NCBI GenBank assembly: GCA_030035585.1 | Contig: CM057463.1 | Coordinates: 140,028,736 to 140,092,735 of the forward strand | From: Dugong dugon | Taxonomy: Eukaryota; Chordata; Mammalia; Sirenia; Dugongidae | Length of the DNA: 64,000 nt | Direction: 5' to 3' | In this document: positions 11,600 through 23,224 of the stretch, one piece after another | How positions within the stretch are numbered: the first letter of the stretch is position 1 | Layout: every line of letters starts with the position of its first letter | Notes under the pieces: model-generated | What the model saw: the letters and a program-made list of their open reading frames with translations, nothing else | The model's database searches: none | What the model was told of the DNA's origin: nothing | Position numbers and translations under genes: made by a program

Positions 11600-12161
11600 T
11601 TGGTAGGGTGACCCAAACCTTCATTCCTGAAGGATCTGGGCCATTAGTTGTCATGTCAGAATTGGGTTGCTGTAGTTTTCCATTGATTTTACTCACAGGG
11701 CATGGAAGTACTAAGAGTCATCTTAAGGGATATCCTCTTTTCCAAAAATATTCTTCCTTATCTCCATTATGTAGTATCAATCCTACTTCCTCTTTGTAAT
11801 CAGGATCAATCACACCAGCTAATACATTAACTCCCTTCTTTCGCTGTTGATCCCGAGGCATGGGGAGCCCAAAGTTGTCAGGTGACATTCACTTTAGCTG
11901 AATCAGTGTTGTCTCTCCCGGTGGGAGCATTCCTCCCTTTGGAACTAAGACCTCTAGGCCCACAGAGCATAGAATTCCAAGGACAGGAAGCAAAAATTTT
12001 ACAAGTGGGTCACTAGGGGTAATAATGACTGGTTCCACTCCCATTTCTACTCTTTGATTCCTAGACCCATGAATCCTGGCTATGGGAGAAACAGTACCGT
12101 ATATTGGACACTGGTTTAGAGCATACACAGCCTCCTGGAGAACATTGCCCTTATCCTGCAA
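11600..12161 (-). pseudogene. dUTPase-like segment of the ERV, degenerate
   Basis: An open frame at 11889-12161 covers the end of the integrase region and then reads PKGGMLPPGETTLIQLK. A glycine-rich, proline-glycine motif of this kind lies in retroviral and ERV-L dUTPases. The following sequence (to about 11600) is broken by stops in all frames. A dUTPase would limit dUTP incorporation during reverse transcription. The assignment rests on position and one short motif, so it is tentative. Confidence 0.45.
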
Positions 12162-12199
12162 GGTATCGTCATATAACTGATGCCATAATTGTGTCTTTA

Positions 12200-14820
12200 A
12201 AAAGTCATTCCATCATTCTATCAAGAAAGCTGTTTCAGGATGTTGGGGAACATGGTAAAATGAGTGAATTCCAGGAGCATGGGGTCTTTGCTGCACTTCA
12301 TTTGCTGTGGAGACACTTGATTTGAGATGATGCTGTGTGGGATACTGTGATGGTGAGTAAAGCATTCTGTAAGTCCACAGATGGTAGTTTTGGCAGAAGC
12401 ATTGCATGCAGGGAATGCAAAAATGTTTCCAGAGTAAGTGTTTAATCCAGTAAGAACAAAATGCTGTCCCTTCCATGAGGGAAGTGGTCCAATGTAATCA
12501 ACCAGCCACCAGGTTGCTGACCACCTACAGGAATGGTGCCATATCAGGGATGCAGTGTAGGTCTCAGCTGCTGGCAGATTGCATACTCAGCGATGGTTGT
12601 AACCAAGTCAGAATTGGTTGAGTCGAAGTCCATGTTGCTGAGCCCATGCATAAACTCCATCCCTGCCACCATGGCCACTTTGTTCAAGAGCACATTGGAT
12701 AATGACAGGAGTGGATGGAGAAAGAGGATGACTGGTTTCCACAGAACACATCATCCTATTCACTTGACTGTTAAAATTCTCCTCTGCTGAGGTCACCCTT
12801 AGGTAAGCATTCACATGAGACACAAATATCTTCACTTCTTTGACTTATTCAGAAAAGTCTATCCACAAACTTCTTCCTCATACTTCCTTGCCTCCAATTT
12901 CCCAGTCGTGTTCCTTCCTAGTCTCTGTCCATGAATCAGTATACAATATCACATCTGGCTATTTCTCCTTCAAAGCAAAGTGAACAACCAGGTGCACTAC
13001 TCCAAGTTCTGCCCATTGGGAGGATTTCCCTTCACTGCTGTCCTTCAGGGAGGTCCCAAAAAGAGGCTGCACTGCTGTCACCGTCTACTCTCCAAGGGAG
13101 TCTGCATATTGCACAGAATCATCTATAAACCAGGCATGAATTTTCTCTTCCTCAGTCAGTTGATCATAAGGAATGCCCCATGAGGCCATAGGTGCAGAAT
13201 GGGAGAGGGCAAGTAATGTGACAGGAGTGGAGACCATGAGCATTTGGGCCACTTCTTCATGCAACTTACTTGTGCCTTCAGTTCTTGCTCAGGCCTGGTC
13301 TCATACATACCACTTCCATTTAATGATAGAGTGCTGCTGTGCATATCTGAATTTATGGCTCTGTGAGTTGGACAGGACCCAGTTCATGATGAGAAGCTCA
13401 GACCACATGGTGACTTCGTGGCCCATGTTTAAGCATTCAGTCTCTACTAAGGGCCAGGAGCAAGCCAAAAGCTGTTTCTCAAAAGGAGAATAGTTATCTG
13501 CAGAGGATGGCAGGGCTTTGCTCCAAAATCCTAAGGGTCTGTGCCGTGATTCCTCAATAGGGGCCTGCCAAAGACTCCAAACAGCATCTCTATCTGCCAG
13601 TGACACTTCAAACACCATTGGATCAGTAGGATCATATGGCCCAACTGGCAGAGCTGCTAGCACGGCAAGCTGAACCTGTTGCAGAGCCTTCTCTTGTTCC
13701 GGGCCCCATTGAAAACTAGCAGGTTTTTGAGTCTTTTGATAAATTGGGTGGAGTAGCACACCCAAATGAGAGATATATTGCCTCCAAAATCAAAAGAGGA
13801 TCAACAGGCATTGTGCCTCCTTTTTAGTTGTTGGAGGGGCCAGATGCAAGAACTTATCCTTCACACCCCTGGACCCCTAGAAATTTCACTGAGGTGGAAG
13901 GCATCTGAATTTTAGTTGGATTAATTTCCCACCCTCTAGCAAGCAAATGTTTTACCAATAAGTCCAGAGTCATTGACTCTTCTTCCTTACTAGGTCCAAC
14001 AAGCGTATCATCAACATAAAGGACCAGTGTGATGTCTTGTGGAAGGGAAAGGCAATTAAGTTCTCTGTAGACTAAATTGTGACATAGGGCAGGAGAGGTG
14101 ATGTAGCTCTGAGTTAGGCAAATGAAGGTGTATTTCTGGCCTTGCCAGTTTAAGGCAAACTCTTTCTGGTGGTCCTTTGAAACCAGAATCAAGAAAAAGG
14201 CATTGGCCAGATCAATAGCTGCATACCAGGTTCAAAGAAATGTATTAATTTGCTCAAACAATGAAACCACATCTGGAAGAGCAGCTGCATTGGAGTCACC
14301 ACCTGGTTACATTTACAATAATCCACTGTCATTCTTCAAGATCCATCTGTTTTTTGCACAGCCTAAGTGGCAAATTGAATGGGGATGTGGTAGGAATCAC
14401 CACCCCAGCATCCTTCAAGTCCTTGATGGTGGCAGTAATTTCTGCAATCCCTCCAGTAATGCAGTATTGCTTTTGGTTTACTATTTTCCTAGTTAAGGGC
14501 AATTCTAATGGCTTACACTTGGTTTTTCCTTCCATAATATCCCTTACTCCATTTGTCAGGAATCCGGTGTGGTGGTTTTGTCAGTTGTTGAGTATATTTA
14601 TTCCAGTTATGCGTTCTGGAACTGGGGAAATCACTACAAAATGAGTTTAGGTACCCACTGAACCCACTGTGAGATGAAACTAAGCTAAGACTCCATTAAT
14701 AACCTGACCTCCATATATCCCCACTCTGACTGGTGGTCCACAGTGACATTTTGGGTCCCCTGGAACTAGCATCAGTTCAGAGCCAGTATCCAGTAACCCC
14801 GAACAGTCTGATTATTTCCT
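12200..14820 (-). pseudogene. ERV pol remnant: protease, RT, RNase H, integrase
   Basis: Pol enzymes are recognisable in several frames. A protease active-site motif LLDTGSEL is encoded at about 14773-14796. RT follows, with an open frame at 13854-14192 that holds the catalytic YVDD at 14007-14018 and ends near VKFLGVQG. RNase H lies at 13301-13765 and includes PLGFWSKALPSSADNYSPFE and ETE. Integrase is fragmentary: frames at 12608-12835 and 12213-12476 cover parts of the catalytic core. Stops and frameshifts separate all the blocks. The 12608-12835 stretch resembles the frame at 57,149-57,385 (EQSGHGGR against EQSGYGGR), showing a second related provirus in the window. No function is expected. 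Confidence 0.85.
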
Positions 14821-15145
14821 TTTACCCGATGACTAGACACTCTCGTAAATGGCCATAGATCCCTTTAGGGAACGTTGGGAGAAAGATTAGCAGTATAAAT
14901 TTTTGGCAGTGTGGTAGGGTTTTTCTTCAAGGGGACCCGACCCCTCTTTATTCAGGGAGTTGTGGGTCTGTAAGCTGGCTCAGGTCTGGGAATTTATTGA
15001 GAGGCTGTGAGTCTCTATTCTGATGATTTGGGTTAGACTGTCATTCACTTGACCTAGAATTCTTCCACTTGTACAGTTCAAGTAAATATTTTGTAAATTT
15101 CCCATGTATTTCACTCTTAGGAAAACCATGACTAAGTAGCCAATG

Positions 15146-16503
15146 CTATAAATCCACATGCGTCAGACTATTCTGGTTAGTGCTTCGACTCCACTGTCCA
15201 TTAGGGTAACCACACTCACTTTGTCTTTGTTGACTGAGTGCTACCACTTGGCCCCTACCACCATGGAGTCCAATCAGTCTTGTTGTAGTTAGGTGTCTTA
15301 ATTCAGTTAGGGCAGTTCCAACTGTCAAATCTGACTTACATAATATAGCAACCACAGAAGACTTCAAGGATGCTGGAGCTCCCTTTACAAATACGTTCCT
15401 CCCCATTGTGGTAAAAGGTGTGTCCTCAGGGCACGCCATGTGTGGGTCTGTGGGTCTAACCTGATAAATCCACTCTAACACCCCAATTTCCCAAAGCCTT
15501 TGGATACCTTCTTCTACAGTATACCAAGGCAGGTCTGGTACTTCAACTTGATTTAGAGTAGGCCACCATATAATCCATGCTTCAGTGATCCAACCAAATA
15601 AATGATTAAATCCTTTCTTAATCTCTTGAGCTGAAAACTGAGTGAACAATTTATGCTTAGTGGGCCCATAACAATAAACTCAGACTGATCCAACTTTATG
15701 TTCCTTGCACCATTATCCCACACCTTTAATAGCCATTCCCACACGTATTTCAGAGATTTCTGTTTGGACATATTAGAAAAGTCAAGCAGTTCTTTTAGAG
15801 CTTAACATACCTCCTCCTGGGTCACACTTTGTACTTCACCTTTTGCGGCTAACTGGGACTTAAGTCTAGTTAGAGTTCTAGAAGCCAAAATTAATGGCAG
15901 GGATGTGTTCTGAGAACATTCAGCAATTTCTTGTAAAGCATCTGCCTCAGGCGATGCCCCAGGCAGTGACTCAGATGTTGCCCCAGGTGATACCTCAAAA
16001 AAAAAAGGCTCTTCAGACACAGCTGGGTTAATCTCATCAGATAGGGGTAGAGGGGCTAATAATTTTACTGGAGAAGGTGACTTAGTGGACAAAAATAGAG
16101 TAATATTTTCAGATGGAAGCGAGAGGGCTTGTTTTGTTGGAGGGAGTGATTCAATGGAATTTGGAAGCTTAGTGTCCCCAGCTTCCTGATTATCTGCCCA
16201 TAGGCCCCCATCTCAAGTTTCAGGATCCCGTTTCTTCCCAATAAATACCCTCAAAGTAATTTCAGACACCATTCGAGGCTGGAAATTCTATTGGCATTGT
16301 AAGTCAGCCACTCTTACACTGACCATGCGATCACCCAGAGCCTTGCCTCTCACCAGTACTTGATCTATTGGTGGTGATATTTTGCATATTTCTATTGCCA
16401 CCTCATGCCATGGATTAGCAGTGCCCTGTTTACTACTGGAAAAAAAGTCAACAACATTTTTAAGTCTAACCAGACTTGAGAAGCAATTTAGAAAACTCAT
16501 CAT
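15146..16503 (-). pseudogene. ERV gag remnant
   Basis: Three minus-strand open stretches lie between the protease motif and the 5' LTR, where gag belongs. They are 16288-16503 (begins MMSFLNCFSSLV), 15802-16092 (acidic, proline and serine rich) and 15146-15649. The last contains capsid-like text such as YTVEEGIQRLWEIGVLEWIY and KSDLTVGTALTEL. They are in different frames and separated by stops. The first ATG lies only about 30 bases from the LTR, so the usual leader is missing or deleted. The identity as gag rests mainly on order and partial capsid resemblance. Confidence 0.6.
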
Positions 16504-16529
16504 TACAATTTTGTTTCTCTAGAACCACT

Positions 16530-17104
16530 CTAGAGGCCAGGCTCTCTAGAGAAGCAAAACCAGTGAAGCGTGTATATGTGTGTATGTGTGTGTGTGTCTA
16601 GAGACAGAGATTTATCTCAAGAAAATGACTCATGCGGTTGTAGAGGCTGGCAAGTCCCAAGTCTGTGTGTCAGGCTTCTGCCTTGAGGCTTCTCTTGACT
16701 CATGTAGCTTCAGAGGCTAACGAATCCAAGATCCGCAGGTAAGACAGCAGTTGCTGGATCACAGGCTGCAGAGGCCAATGAATCCCAAGATTGGCAGGCT
16801 ATACAGCAGGCCACTGGTCAAGTCTCAAGAACCAGAGGTCAGGTGGTGATGAGCTGAATGCAGGATTCAGAGGGAGCAAAAGGCAGTGAGCTTTGTCAGA
16901 ACGTCCATATGATTGGATGTAGGCCACACTTCCCAGAAAACTCCTTACAACTGGTTGACTGATCATATTAGATTACATTGCAGAGATGATTACATTATAT
17001 CACAAAATGGGAGATTACATAACTGCCAAAGTCTACCATTACATAACTGCTAAGCTTCTGAGAATCATGGCCCAGTCAAATTGACACTCAACCTTAATCA
17101 TCAC
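16530..17104 (-). repeat. Proviral LTR (5' LTR)
   Basis: This is the upstream LTR of the minus-strand provirus. It runs on the plus strand from about ggccaggctctctagagaag to accttaatcatcacc, and aligns with 10666-11259. A TG-rich microsatellite-like patch (tgtgtatgtgtgtgtgtgtct, about 16577-16598) occupies the position of the GA-rich patch in the other LTR. Confidence 0.8.
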
Positions 17105-18815
17105 CACTATTTGCCTAAAAACACAATATATATATATTAATATTATATATTGAGAGAAGATAATCTTCCTCAAATTTTTAGTTAGACCAGCATGATATTC
17201 TTGAATGAGAAGAACACGATTATTTTTTATGGCCCATTATCAGAGATCCAAGGGGCAAAAAATTAAGCATAGTTTTGCTAGAAATGCAAGCAGCAAAAGT
17301 AAGATATTTTACTGAAGAGAGAAACAGACTTGAACTTGGGAAATTAGCTGTTGACAAATATCATTCTAAACTTGAGAGTCAGTTAAGGAAAGTTAAACTC
17401 TTCTTAGGAAGAGCTAGGGTAACAAAGAAATTGCAAGATACAAAACAAAACGCTTTGTAATGAAAATACATTAGTATAATACATAATTATACATAATTAG
17501 TAAAGTGATTTGTGGAGATTAATGTTTAGTTGTACCTATTCACAAGAGTGAAGTTAAACCATTTTAGATGAATGGTCAACTATGCACACACACAAGGTGT
17601 AAAACTATAATATTTAAACTGGAATGTCTACAGCATAGTTGCATAGAATTGATGGATTAGGTTATATACAACTATATAAACCCATGGTAATTTGAAGGAT
17701 AGTTCAGATAAGTCTTGACAAAATAATGTTTAACAATAATCATAATGAACATTACAGACACCCCACCATAGATATGGCTTTCTGGTGAACAGTGAATGAA
17801 TGAATGAAACATTCAGTCAATGACTAAGCTATAAAACTCCCAAACAAAACTGAGAAATACTGAAAGTATATGAACACAAGGAAATCTATGGATGACTGTT
17901 TACATAAGCATGGAAAAAAAACAGCAACCACCCCATCAGAATATATGTGGACATGTCAACAGAAGTGTCTCCAAAGCCCTAACACTGCAGAAAAAGGCCT
18001 GTAGCATCTTGTCATACCTTATCAGCTTGGGAAAATCAATCTGACCAAATAATTTTCATCATTTTCTGTGTCCACTGGAACAATTCTCTCCCCTACTAGA
18101 GACTGGAGTGCTGGCCAAAGTCACAGTCACCTCATTCATAAGATTCAACCAAGGGAATGTATACATAAAGGTATAAACAGCCACTAAAACAAATGCCCCT
18201 TCATCCTACCACATTTCAAATAAATTCATCAAATTTCTAATTCCCACCACATATACTGAACACTATTTGGGGCAGCATAAAGGAATTTAGAGTAGGGTTA
18301 TTCAGTTTTTAACTAATATTAAGTTTATTGCGCTAAGTGCGGAAGACAAAAACAAGATAAAACCTAGTTACCAGGAAAGGCTGGTTAAGAACAAATAAGA
18401 AAAAATAGTCTAAGTAGTCAAAAGGGATCACAAATTAAACATAAATTTATTAGACCTATGCCCTCATATTATAAAACATTTAAGAGTACCATAGATAGGA
18501 AGATGGGAGCTAGAAAGTATTTTTCCCTCAAAATTAACATAAGGCCAACGTTAATCAAGAAGTTTTATGCATTTTGAGGCTTTATACCACATTTTTGAAA
18601 AATGGAGAAACAAGAAATCATCTTAGGAAGAATAAGAAATAATTTAAATATGGTAAGCCCTAAAATAAGACATTAAAGATGTTTAGACAAGGGGAAAAAA
18701 CAGTTCTGTTTTCTGAGATGCTTAAACTCTCACTTATTTCAGAGTAATATAAAATGAAATATTAGTTTACTGATGTTAGGTAGAATGGAACTCTTTATAA
18801 CTCTTTTATGAGAGG
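17105..18815. other. Unassigned AT-rich sequence
   Basis: I recognise no gene or repeat family. An AT-only patch (atatatatatattaatattatatatt) lies near 17,129-17,151. A 61-codon open frame at 17275-17460 is rich in charged residues, but I see no family motif and no splice context, so I do not call it a gene. Confidence 0.4.
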
Positions 18816-19545
18816 ATGATATCAAAACCTCTATAATTACAATGAATGGAAATAATAAAAAGGACAACACTAATGAGTGTTGGTGAGGATGTAGAGAAAT
18901 TGGAACCCTCATACAGTGCTGATGGGAATGTACAATGGTGCAGTTGTTTTGGAAACTAATTTAGCAGCTTCTCAAAAAGTTAACCATAAAGTTACTGTAT
19001 GAAACAGCAATTCTACTCCTGGGTATATACCCAAGAAAATTGAAAATTTCTTTTCACATATAAGCTTGTATACAAATGTTCATAGCATCATTATTCATAA
19101 TACTCAAAAACTAGAAACAACTCAGTTGTCCATCGGATGGTGAATGGGTAAACAAAATGTGGTATATCCATGTAATGGAATATTATTTGGCAATAAAAAA
19201 TAATGAAGTACTGATACTTGCTACAATATGGCTGAACCTTGAAATTATTATGCTAAGTAAAAGAAGCCAGACACAAAAAGTCACATAATGTATGATTCTA
19301 TTTATATCACATATCCAGAATAGGAAATCTATAAAGACAGATGGCAGATCAGGGGTTGCCAGAGACTGGGGGGAGTGGGATAGAGAATGGAGAATAACAG
19401 CTAGTGGATAAGGAGTTTATTTTGGGGGTAATGAAAATATTTGAACGACATAGTGGTGGTTTTTGCATAATGTTGTGAACATACTAAAAACCACTGAATT
19501 GTACACTTTAGAAGAGTGAATTTTATGGTACATAATTATATCTCA
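18816..19545 (+). mobile_element. Ancient L1 3' end (L1M-like)
   Basis: This is the 3' end of ORF2 and the 3'UTR of an old L1. Recognisable blocks are gtgttggtgaggatgtagag, acagtgctgatgggaatgt, ttctactcctgggtatatacc, tggtatatccatgtaatgg and the tail attgtacac...gtgaattttatggtacataattatatctca. From about 18,984 rightward it lies inside the inverted arm. The plus-strand copy is continuous across that edge. Confidence 0.75.
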
Positions 19546-19709
19546 TGGAAACCCTGGTGGCATAGTAGTTAAGAGCTACGGCTGCTAACCAAAAGTTTGG
19601 CAGTTCGAATCCACCAGGCACTCCTTGAAACCATATGGGGCAGTTCTACTATGTCTTATAGGGTCGCTATGAGTAGGAATACACTTGACAGCAACGGGTA
19701 CAGGCCAGG
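19546..19709 (+). mobile_element. AfroSINE with perfect target duplication
   Basis: This has head ggaaaccctggtggcatagtag, B-box-like gttcgaatccacc, a body with an internal deletion, and tail gagtaggaatacacttgacagcaacggg. Direct repeats taattatatctca at 19,533-19,545 and 19,710-19,722 flank it exactly. It inserted at the end of the ancient L1. Its inverted counterpart is 48,167-48,330, where the outer duplication has changed to taattgcatctca. Confidence 0.9.
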
Positions 19710-19722
19710 TAATTATATCTCA

Positions 19723-19930
19723 AGGAATCTCTGGGTGATGCAAACCGTCAAGTGCTCGACTACTAGCTGAAAGATTGCTGGTTCAAACTCACCCAGAGGT
19801 GTCTAGAAAGACAAGACTGGCAATTTGCTTCCAAAAGGTCACGTCCTTGAAAACTCTACAGTTTTGTTCTGTACATACGGGGTCACTATGATTACGAAAT
19901 GGCTCAATGGCATCTAACAGCAACAGTTTT
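19723..19930 (+). mobile_element. AfroSINE, diverged copy
   Basis: The sequence aggaatctctgggtgatgc...gctggttcaaactcaccc...ctgtacatacggggtcac...ggctcaatggcatctaacagcaac follows the AfroSINE block order with more substitutions and a variant head. It is mirrored at 47,946-48,153. Confidence 0.75.
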
Positions 19931-20245
19931 AAAATCTGTATAAATGAATAACTAATATTAGGAAAATAATAATATATTATTATCAGGAAAATAGCTATTG
20001 TGTTTTGGGGGAAAATGTTTTGCCTTACAATCTAAAATTCTACAGTTTACAAAGTGTTCATTAAAAGGATTGTGCAGATAAGCTGTTCCCCGTTTTTTAG
20101 AAAAGATTAAACAAATATACACTGACTGAAATTACAAGATTAGTAATAATACTTCCTGCCTGTGTGAATTTCCCAGTGGAGTAGACAGACTTACAGACAA
20201 ATAATTACAATACAATGAAATGCATGGACCTAAATAAAGAGGCAT

Positions 20246-20300
20246 ATAGGGTCGCTATGAGTTGGACCTGACTGGACGGCACACAATAGCAACAATACAA
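20246..20300 (+). mobile_element. AfroSINE or RTE 3'-tail fragment
   Basis: The stretch gcatatagggtcgctatgag followed by ttggacctgactggacggcac and acaatagcaaca is the 3' tail shared by AfroSINE and the RTE LINE. It is too short to decide between them. It is mirrored at 47,576-47,630. Confidence 0.65.
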
Positions 20301-22045
20301 AGCATTATAACACGGAGGAGAGAGGATCTACTTCTGAGTGGTATCAGAGTTTAAGGAGCTTCAAAGATAGGATAATTTAATCTGAGTCTTGATGAAAGAA
20401 CACATTCACCAGTCACACAAGATAAAGGCCGAGCATTTCAAGCGGTGGAAACCCATGCAGTGACATAGAAGTCTGAGAGAGCGCACAACTTCAAGTCATT
20501 CTGTTGGTCCAGATCTCAAGAGTTTTTGCAGAAGAGGAGCTGATGAGGCACAAAGGGTTTTATTCTTACAATGAAAGAAACTTCGAGCTATAGTCTATGG
20601 GAGAGGAAGAGTCACGAAAGATATTATTCAGGCATGTAAAATATTCAGATTTCAACTTAGATAAATCATGCTGACAGCAGTGTGGGGCAAGGATTGAAAA
20701 GAATCCAAGACCGGAGGCAGGGAGATCCTTAGGATAATAAATAGTTAAGGCAAGAAAATGATGAAGCATTATTAGTAGGGACAGGTGACTAGTTCGAGGA
20801 TTTTAGAGAGGGACGGTGGGCCGAAGGAAGAGGTGGAATTCAGAATAACTCATCTCTGACTTAGGCAGGAAGAACATCAAGGTTTGTTTGTGTTATTTGC
20901 ATTTCTAACAAAATTGCATTTAAATTTTAATGTTGAATTTGAATGTTTGCTCCAGGTGTAGAAAGCTAGTAGGTAGTCAGAGTTTTGAGTTTGTAGCTGG
21001 TGGGAGAAAGTTTGGGCTGGAGATATGAATTTGAGGGGTTGTGAGGACATAGTGAAGTTATGGGAATGGATGAAATTGTCCAAGAAGAACAGACAGAGAA
21101 AAAGAAAAGAGAGCAAAAGACCAGAACTCATCAGAAGCCTAGATTAGGGATAGGACAGCATAGAGCTCGGCACATATTGCTCAATAACTATTTGTCAAAT
21201 GAATGTACCAATGAACATCATATTCGGCCTCAAGGATAGTAGGTGGGATTAGGAGATGAGTATGGAATCAAGAAAGAGATGCCTCAGAATGTTCTTTTCT
21301 GGTTGTTTGTATATCACAATGAGAAATAAAAGTCAATCTTGTTCAACATTCTAGGCATATGACTTTGGGAATTTTCAACTCACAGATGGGGCTTCCCAGG
21401 AAGTGGGTATGAATAGAGAAGGGGGCTGAAGACTGACTCTTGGTCAGGAAGAGGAGGTAGACCTTAGCAACAAAGAGAGAAAGGGCAACCAGTGATGTAG
21501 GGGAAAAGGCAAGCCAGTGAGGTGTCCTGGAAGCTAAGTGAAGAAAACAAAAGAGAGATGGTCTGTTACACCAAATGCTGCTGAGACGTCAAGTTAGAGG
21601 AGGACTGAGCATGTTATGCTGGATGTGCCAAGATGAAGGCCATTTGTGAACTTAACAAGAGTTTCTTCGGTGGAGTGGAAAGGGATAAAAGCCTAACTAC
21701 AGGGGGTTCAAGAAAGAGTGCTGGGAGGGAGTAAAAGAAGTGAGTTCAAGTGAAAGATCCAGGCAGAGAATGAGGAAGTGAAGAAAACCAAAAACAGATA
21801 CAGAGTTCTTCCACCAGAGAATGGGCAAAACTAAGATAGGGTGTGGAGTTACGGGATGGCTTTTGTCTCTTTTTAACATGGGAGCTATTACAGCATGTTT
21901 TTGTGCTGATGGGAACAGTTTAGTACAGAAAGAAAGGATGAAGATGCAGAAGAGAAAAGGGATCAACAGAGCCTTACAAAACTTAAGGGGAGTCAGGATC
22001 TGGTACATGACTGGAGGAGAAGGAGCAACGCTTAACCCTTGGAAC
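20301..22045 (-). mobile_element. L2/CR1-like LINE remnant
   Basis: Read on the minus strand, the block resembles an old L2-type ORF2 end. It contains acttgacgtctcagcagcat, a decayed polymerase-like segment giving KFISPAQTFSHQLQTQNSDY (frame 20877-21131), and 3' text with pyrimidine-rich wording. No intact frame remains. This segment is repeated with no mismatch I could see at 45,831-47,575 in the opposite orientation. Family assignment is by resemblance only. Confidence 0.5.
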
Positions 22046-22049
22046 AGTG

Positions 22050-23224
22050 GGAAAGGCACAGCACTGGCCGACTCCCTGAGTGTCATTTGTTTGCTGCTGG
22101 GCTTGCTTTTTTCTGCTTCTTTTGATTTCTTCTTTACCTCTCACCATCTTCCCCTCCCTTCTCTCAAATACCTGGCTCCGTGCGCCATCTTTGCTTCTTC
22201 CTGAAAGGCTGTGGAACTCCACTAAAATGTGAAAATGCTTCACGGTCCATGCTGCCACGCTGGTGGGATCCTGGGGCTTTTTTTTTAATTGTTTGTTTTT
22301 TCTTTTCTTGAATTGGGAGCCCATTCTAGCTGGGCAGCACTGCGCGGGTCGGGACCTACCCCCTCAGTTTGTGCAGATGTGTAGAGGGATCCCTGAGGAC
22401 ATTTCTTTCTTCGTTTTTTTTGGGGGGGGAGGGGTTTCTTCTTTTTTGTTTGTTTTCTTTTCCCTCTTTTTCCCTTTTTGTCTTTCTTCATTACTCAGTT
22501 CCTCATCTCTCTACACCACCCTTCTCTTCCTGTGCCCTGAATACCTGGTGCTGAGTGACACCTCTAAGCCGTCAAGCCAGGCTATAATTCAAAGCCTGGG
22601 AGAACTTCCCCGGACCCTGTAGCCACACCGGTGGAATGTCTGGGAGCTTTTCTTTTCTTTTTTCTTTCTAATTTTTATTGATTCATTTCTTTTCTTTTTC
22701 TTCTTCTTCTTCTCCTTTTTGTCTTTCTCCATTTAACAGTCTCTCATCTCTTCACTCCAATGGCAAGCTCCCCTAGCACTATTTTTTGTTTGTTCATATG
22801 TTTTTGACTCCTGTTCCTCTCTCCTCTCTTTCCTCTCTCCCATATTCATCTTATCTCCACACATCACAGTCTCCCCCCTCCATCCTGCCTACCTGCACCA
22901 TGCACAGAAGATCACACCACCAAGCAGCACAGGCACGGCCTACCGGAACCTGCCCTGCACTGATTACCGGCCCACCCTGGTGGTCATAGTAAGTGCCACA
23001 AACAACCCATCCCAGCAACTCCTCTTCAGCTATACCTGCCATGCTGTACCATATCTGAGCGACTGAGCCTGACAATTGGAGAAGGAGGTGAAAAGTGTCC
23101 TGCCCAAAGACAAGCAAACAACAAAGAACACACAGCCCACCAGAGCAGACATAGCCAAATAAAACAAAAAAGCAGGACAAAACAAACAAATCTGCAATCA
23201 ATAAACGAGGACAATAGCCACTGA
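22050..23224 (+). promoter_or_regulatory. L1 copy A 5'UTR
   Basis: The L1 5'UTR here starts with ctccctgagtgtcatttgtttgctgctgg and includes the monomer blocks seen in copy 1, with the inverted YY1-like core cgccatctttgcttc near 22,180. Pyrimidine-rich runs (about 22,400-22,500 and 22,645-22,740) precede the segment homologous to 4,200-4,450. Promoter function is inferred from the family. Confidence 0.7.

Larger units (their letters stand above)
10666..17104 (-). mobile_element. Old endogenous retrovirus (ERV-L-like), two LTRs, broken internal region
   Basis: This is a degenerate minus-strand provirus. Direct LTR-like repeats lie at both ends (10666-11259 and 16530-17104). They share blocks such as tctctagagaa.c.aaac.agtgaagc, gaggctggcaagtccca, gactcatgtag and gagaatcatggc. 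Between them, in viral order, are gag-like fragments (about 16503-15146), a protease motif (about 14790), reverse transcriptase (about 14535-13854), RNase H (13765-13301), integrase fragments (about 12835-12213) and a dUTPase-like segment (about 12000-11600). No env-like frame is visible. A dUTPase downstream of integrase and the absence of env are characteristic of ERV-L, so that is my best class assignment. The LTRs differ by many substitutions, implying an old insertion. I could not find matching target-site duplications or a clear primer-binding site. Confidence 0.85.
18984..22640. repeat. Left arm of a large inverted duplication
   Basis: This is the reverse complement of 45,226-48,892. 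Paired coordinates sum to 67,876 from 18,991 through about 22,262, so there is no net indel. Beyond a poly-T length difference (8 against 18) they sum to 67,866. Counting by eye, I find 11 mismatches in the first about 105 bp, about 11-13 in the next 640 bp, none in the stretches compared from 19,737 to 22,262, and few after that. Divergence rises again past about 22,555. The arm carries an old L1 end, two SINEs, a SINE fragment, an L2-like remnant and the start of a younger L1. Confidence 0.93.

Noticed and set aside
17275-17460. 61-codon, charged open frame in otherwise unassigned sequence.
   Set aside because: No family motif, no splice signals or poly-A context I can recognise, and the length is within chance for AT-rich DNA.
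22263-22622. 119-codon hydrophobic-looking frame (and its mirror at 45,196-45,696) resembling a membrane protein.
   Set aside because: It is a translation of the pyrimidine-rich L1 5'UTR, so Phe/Leu/Ser richness is a base-composition effect.
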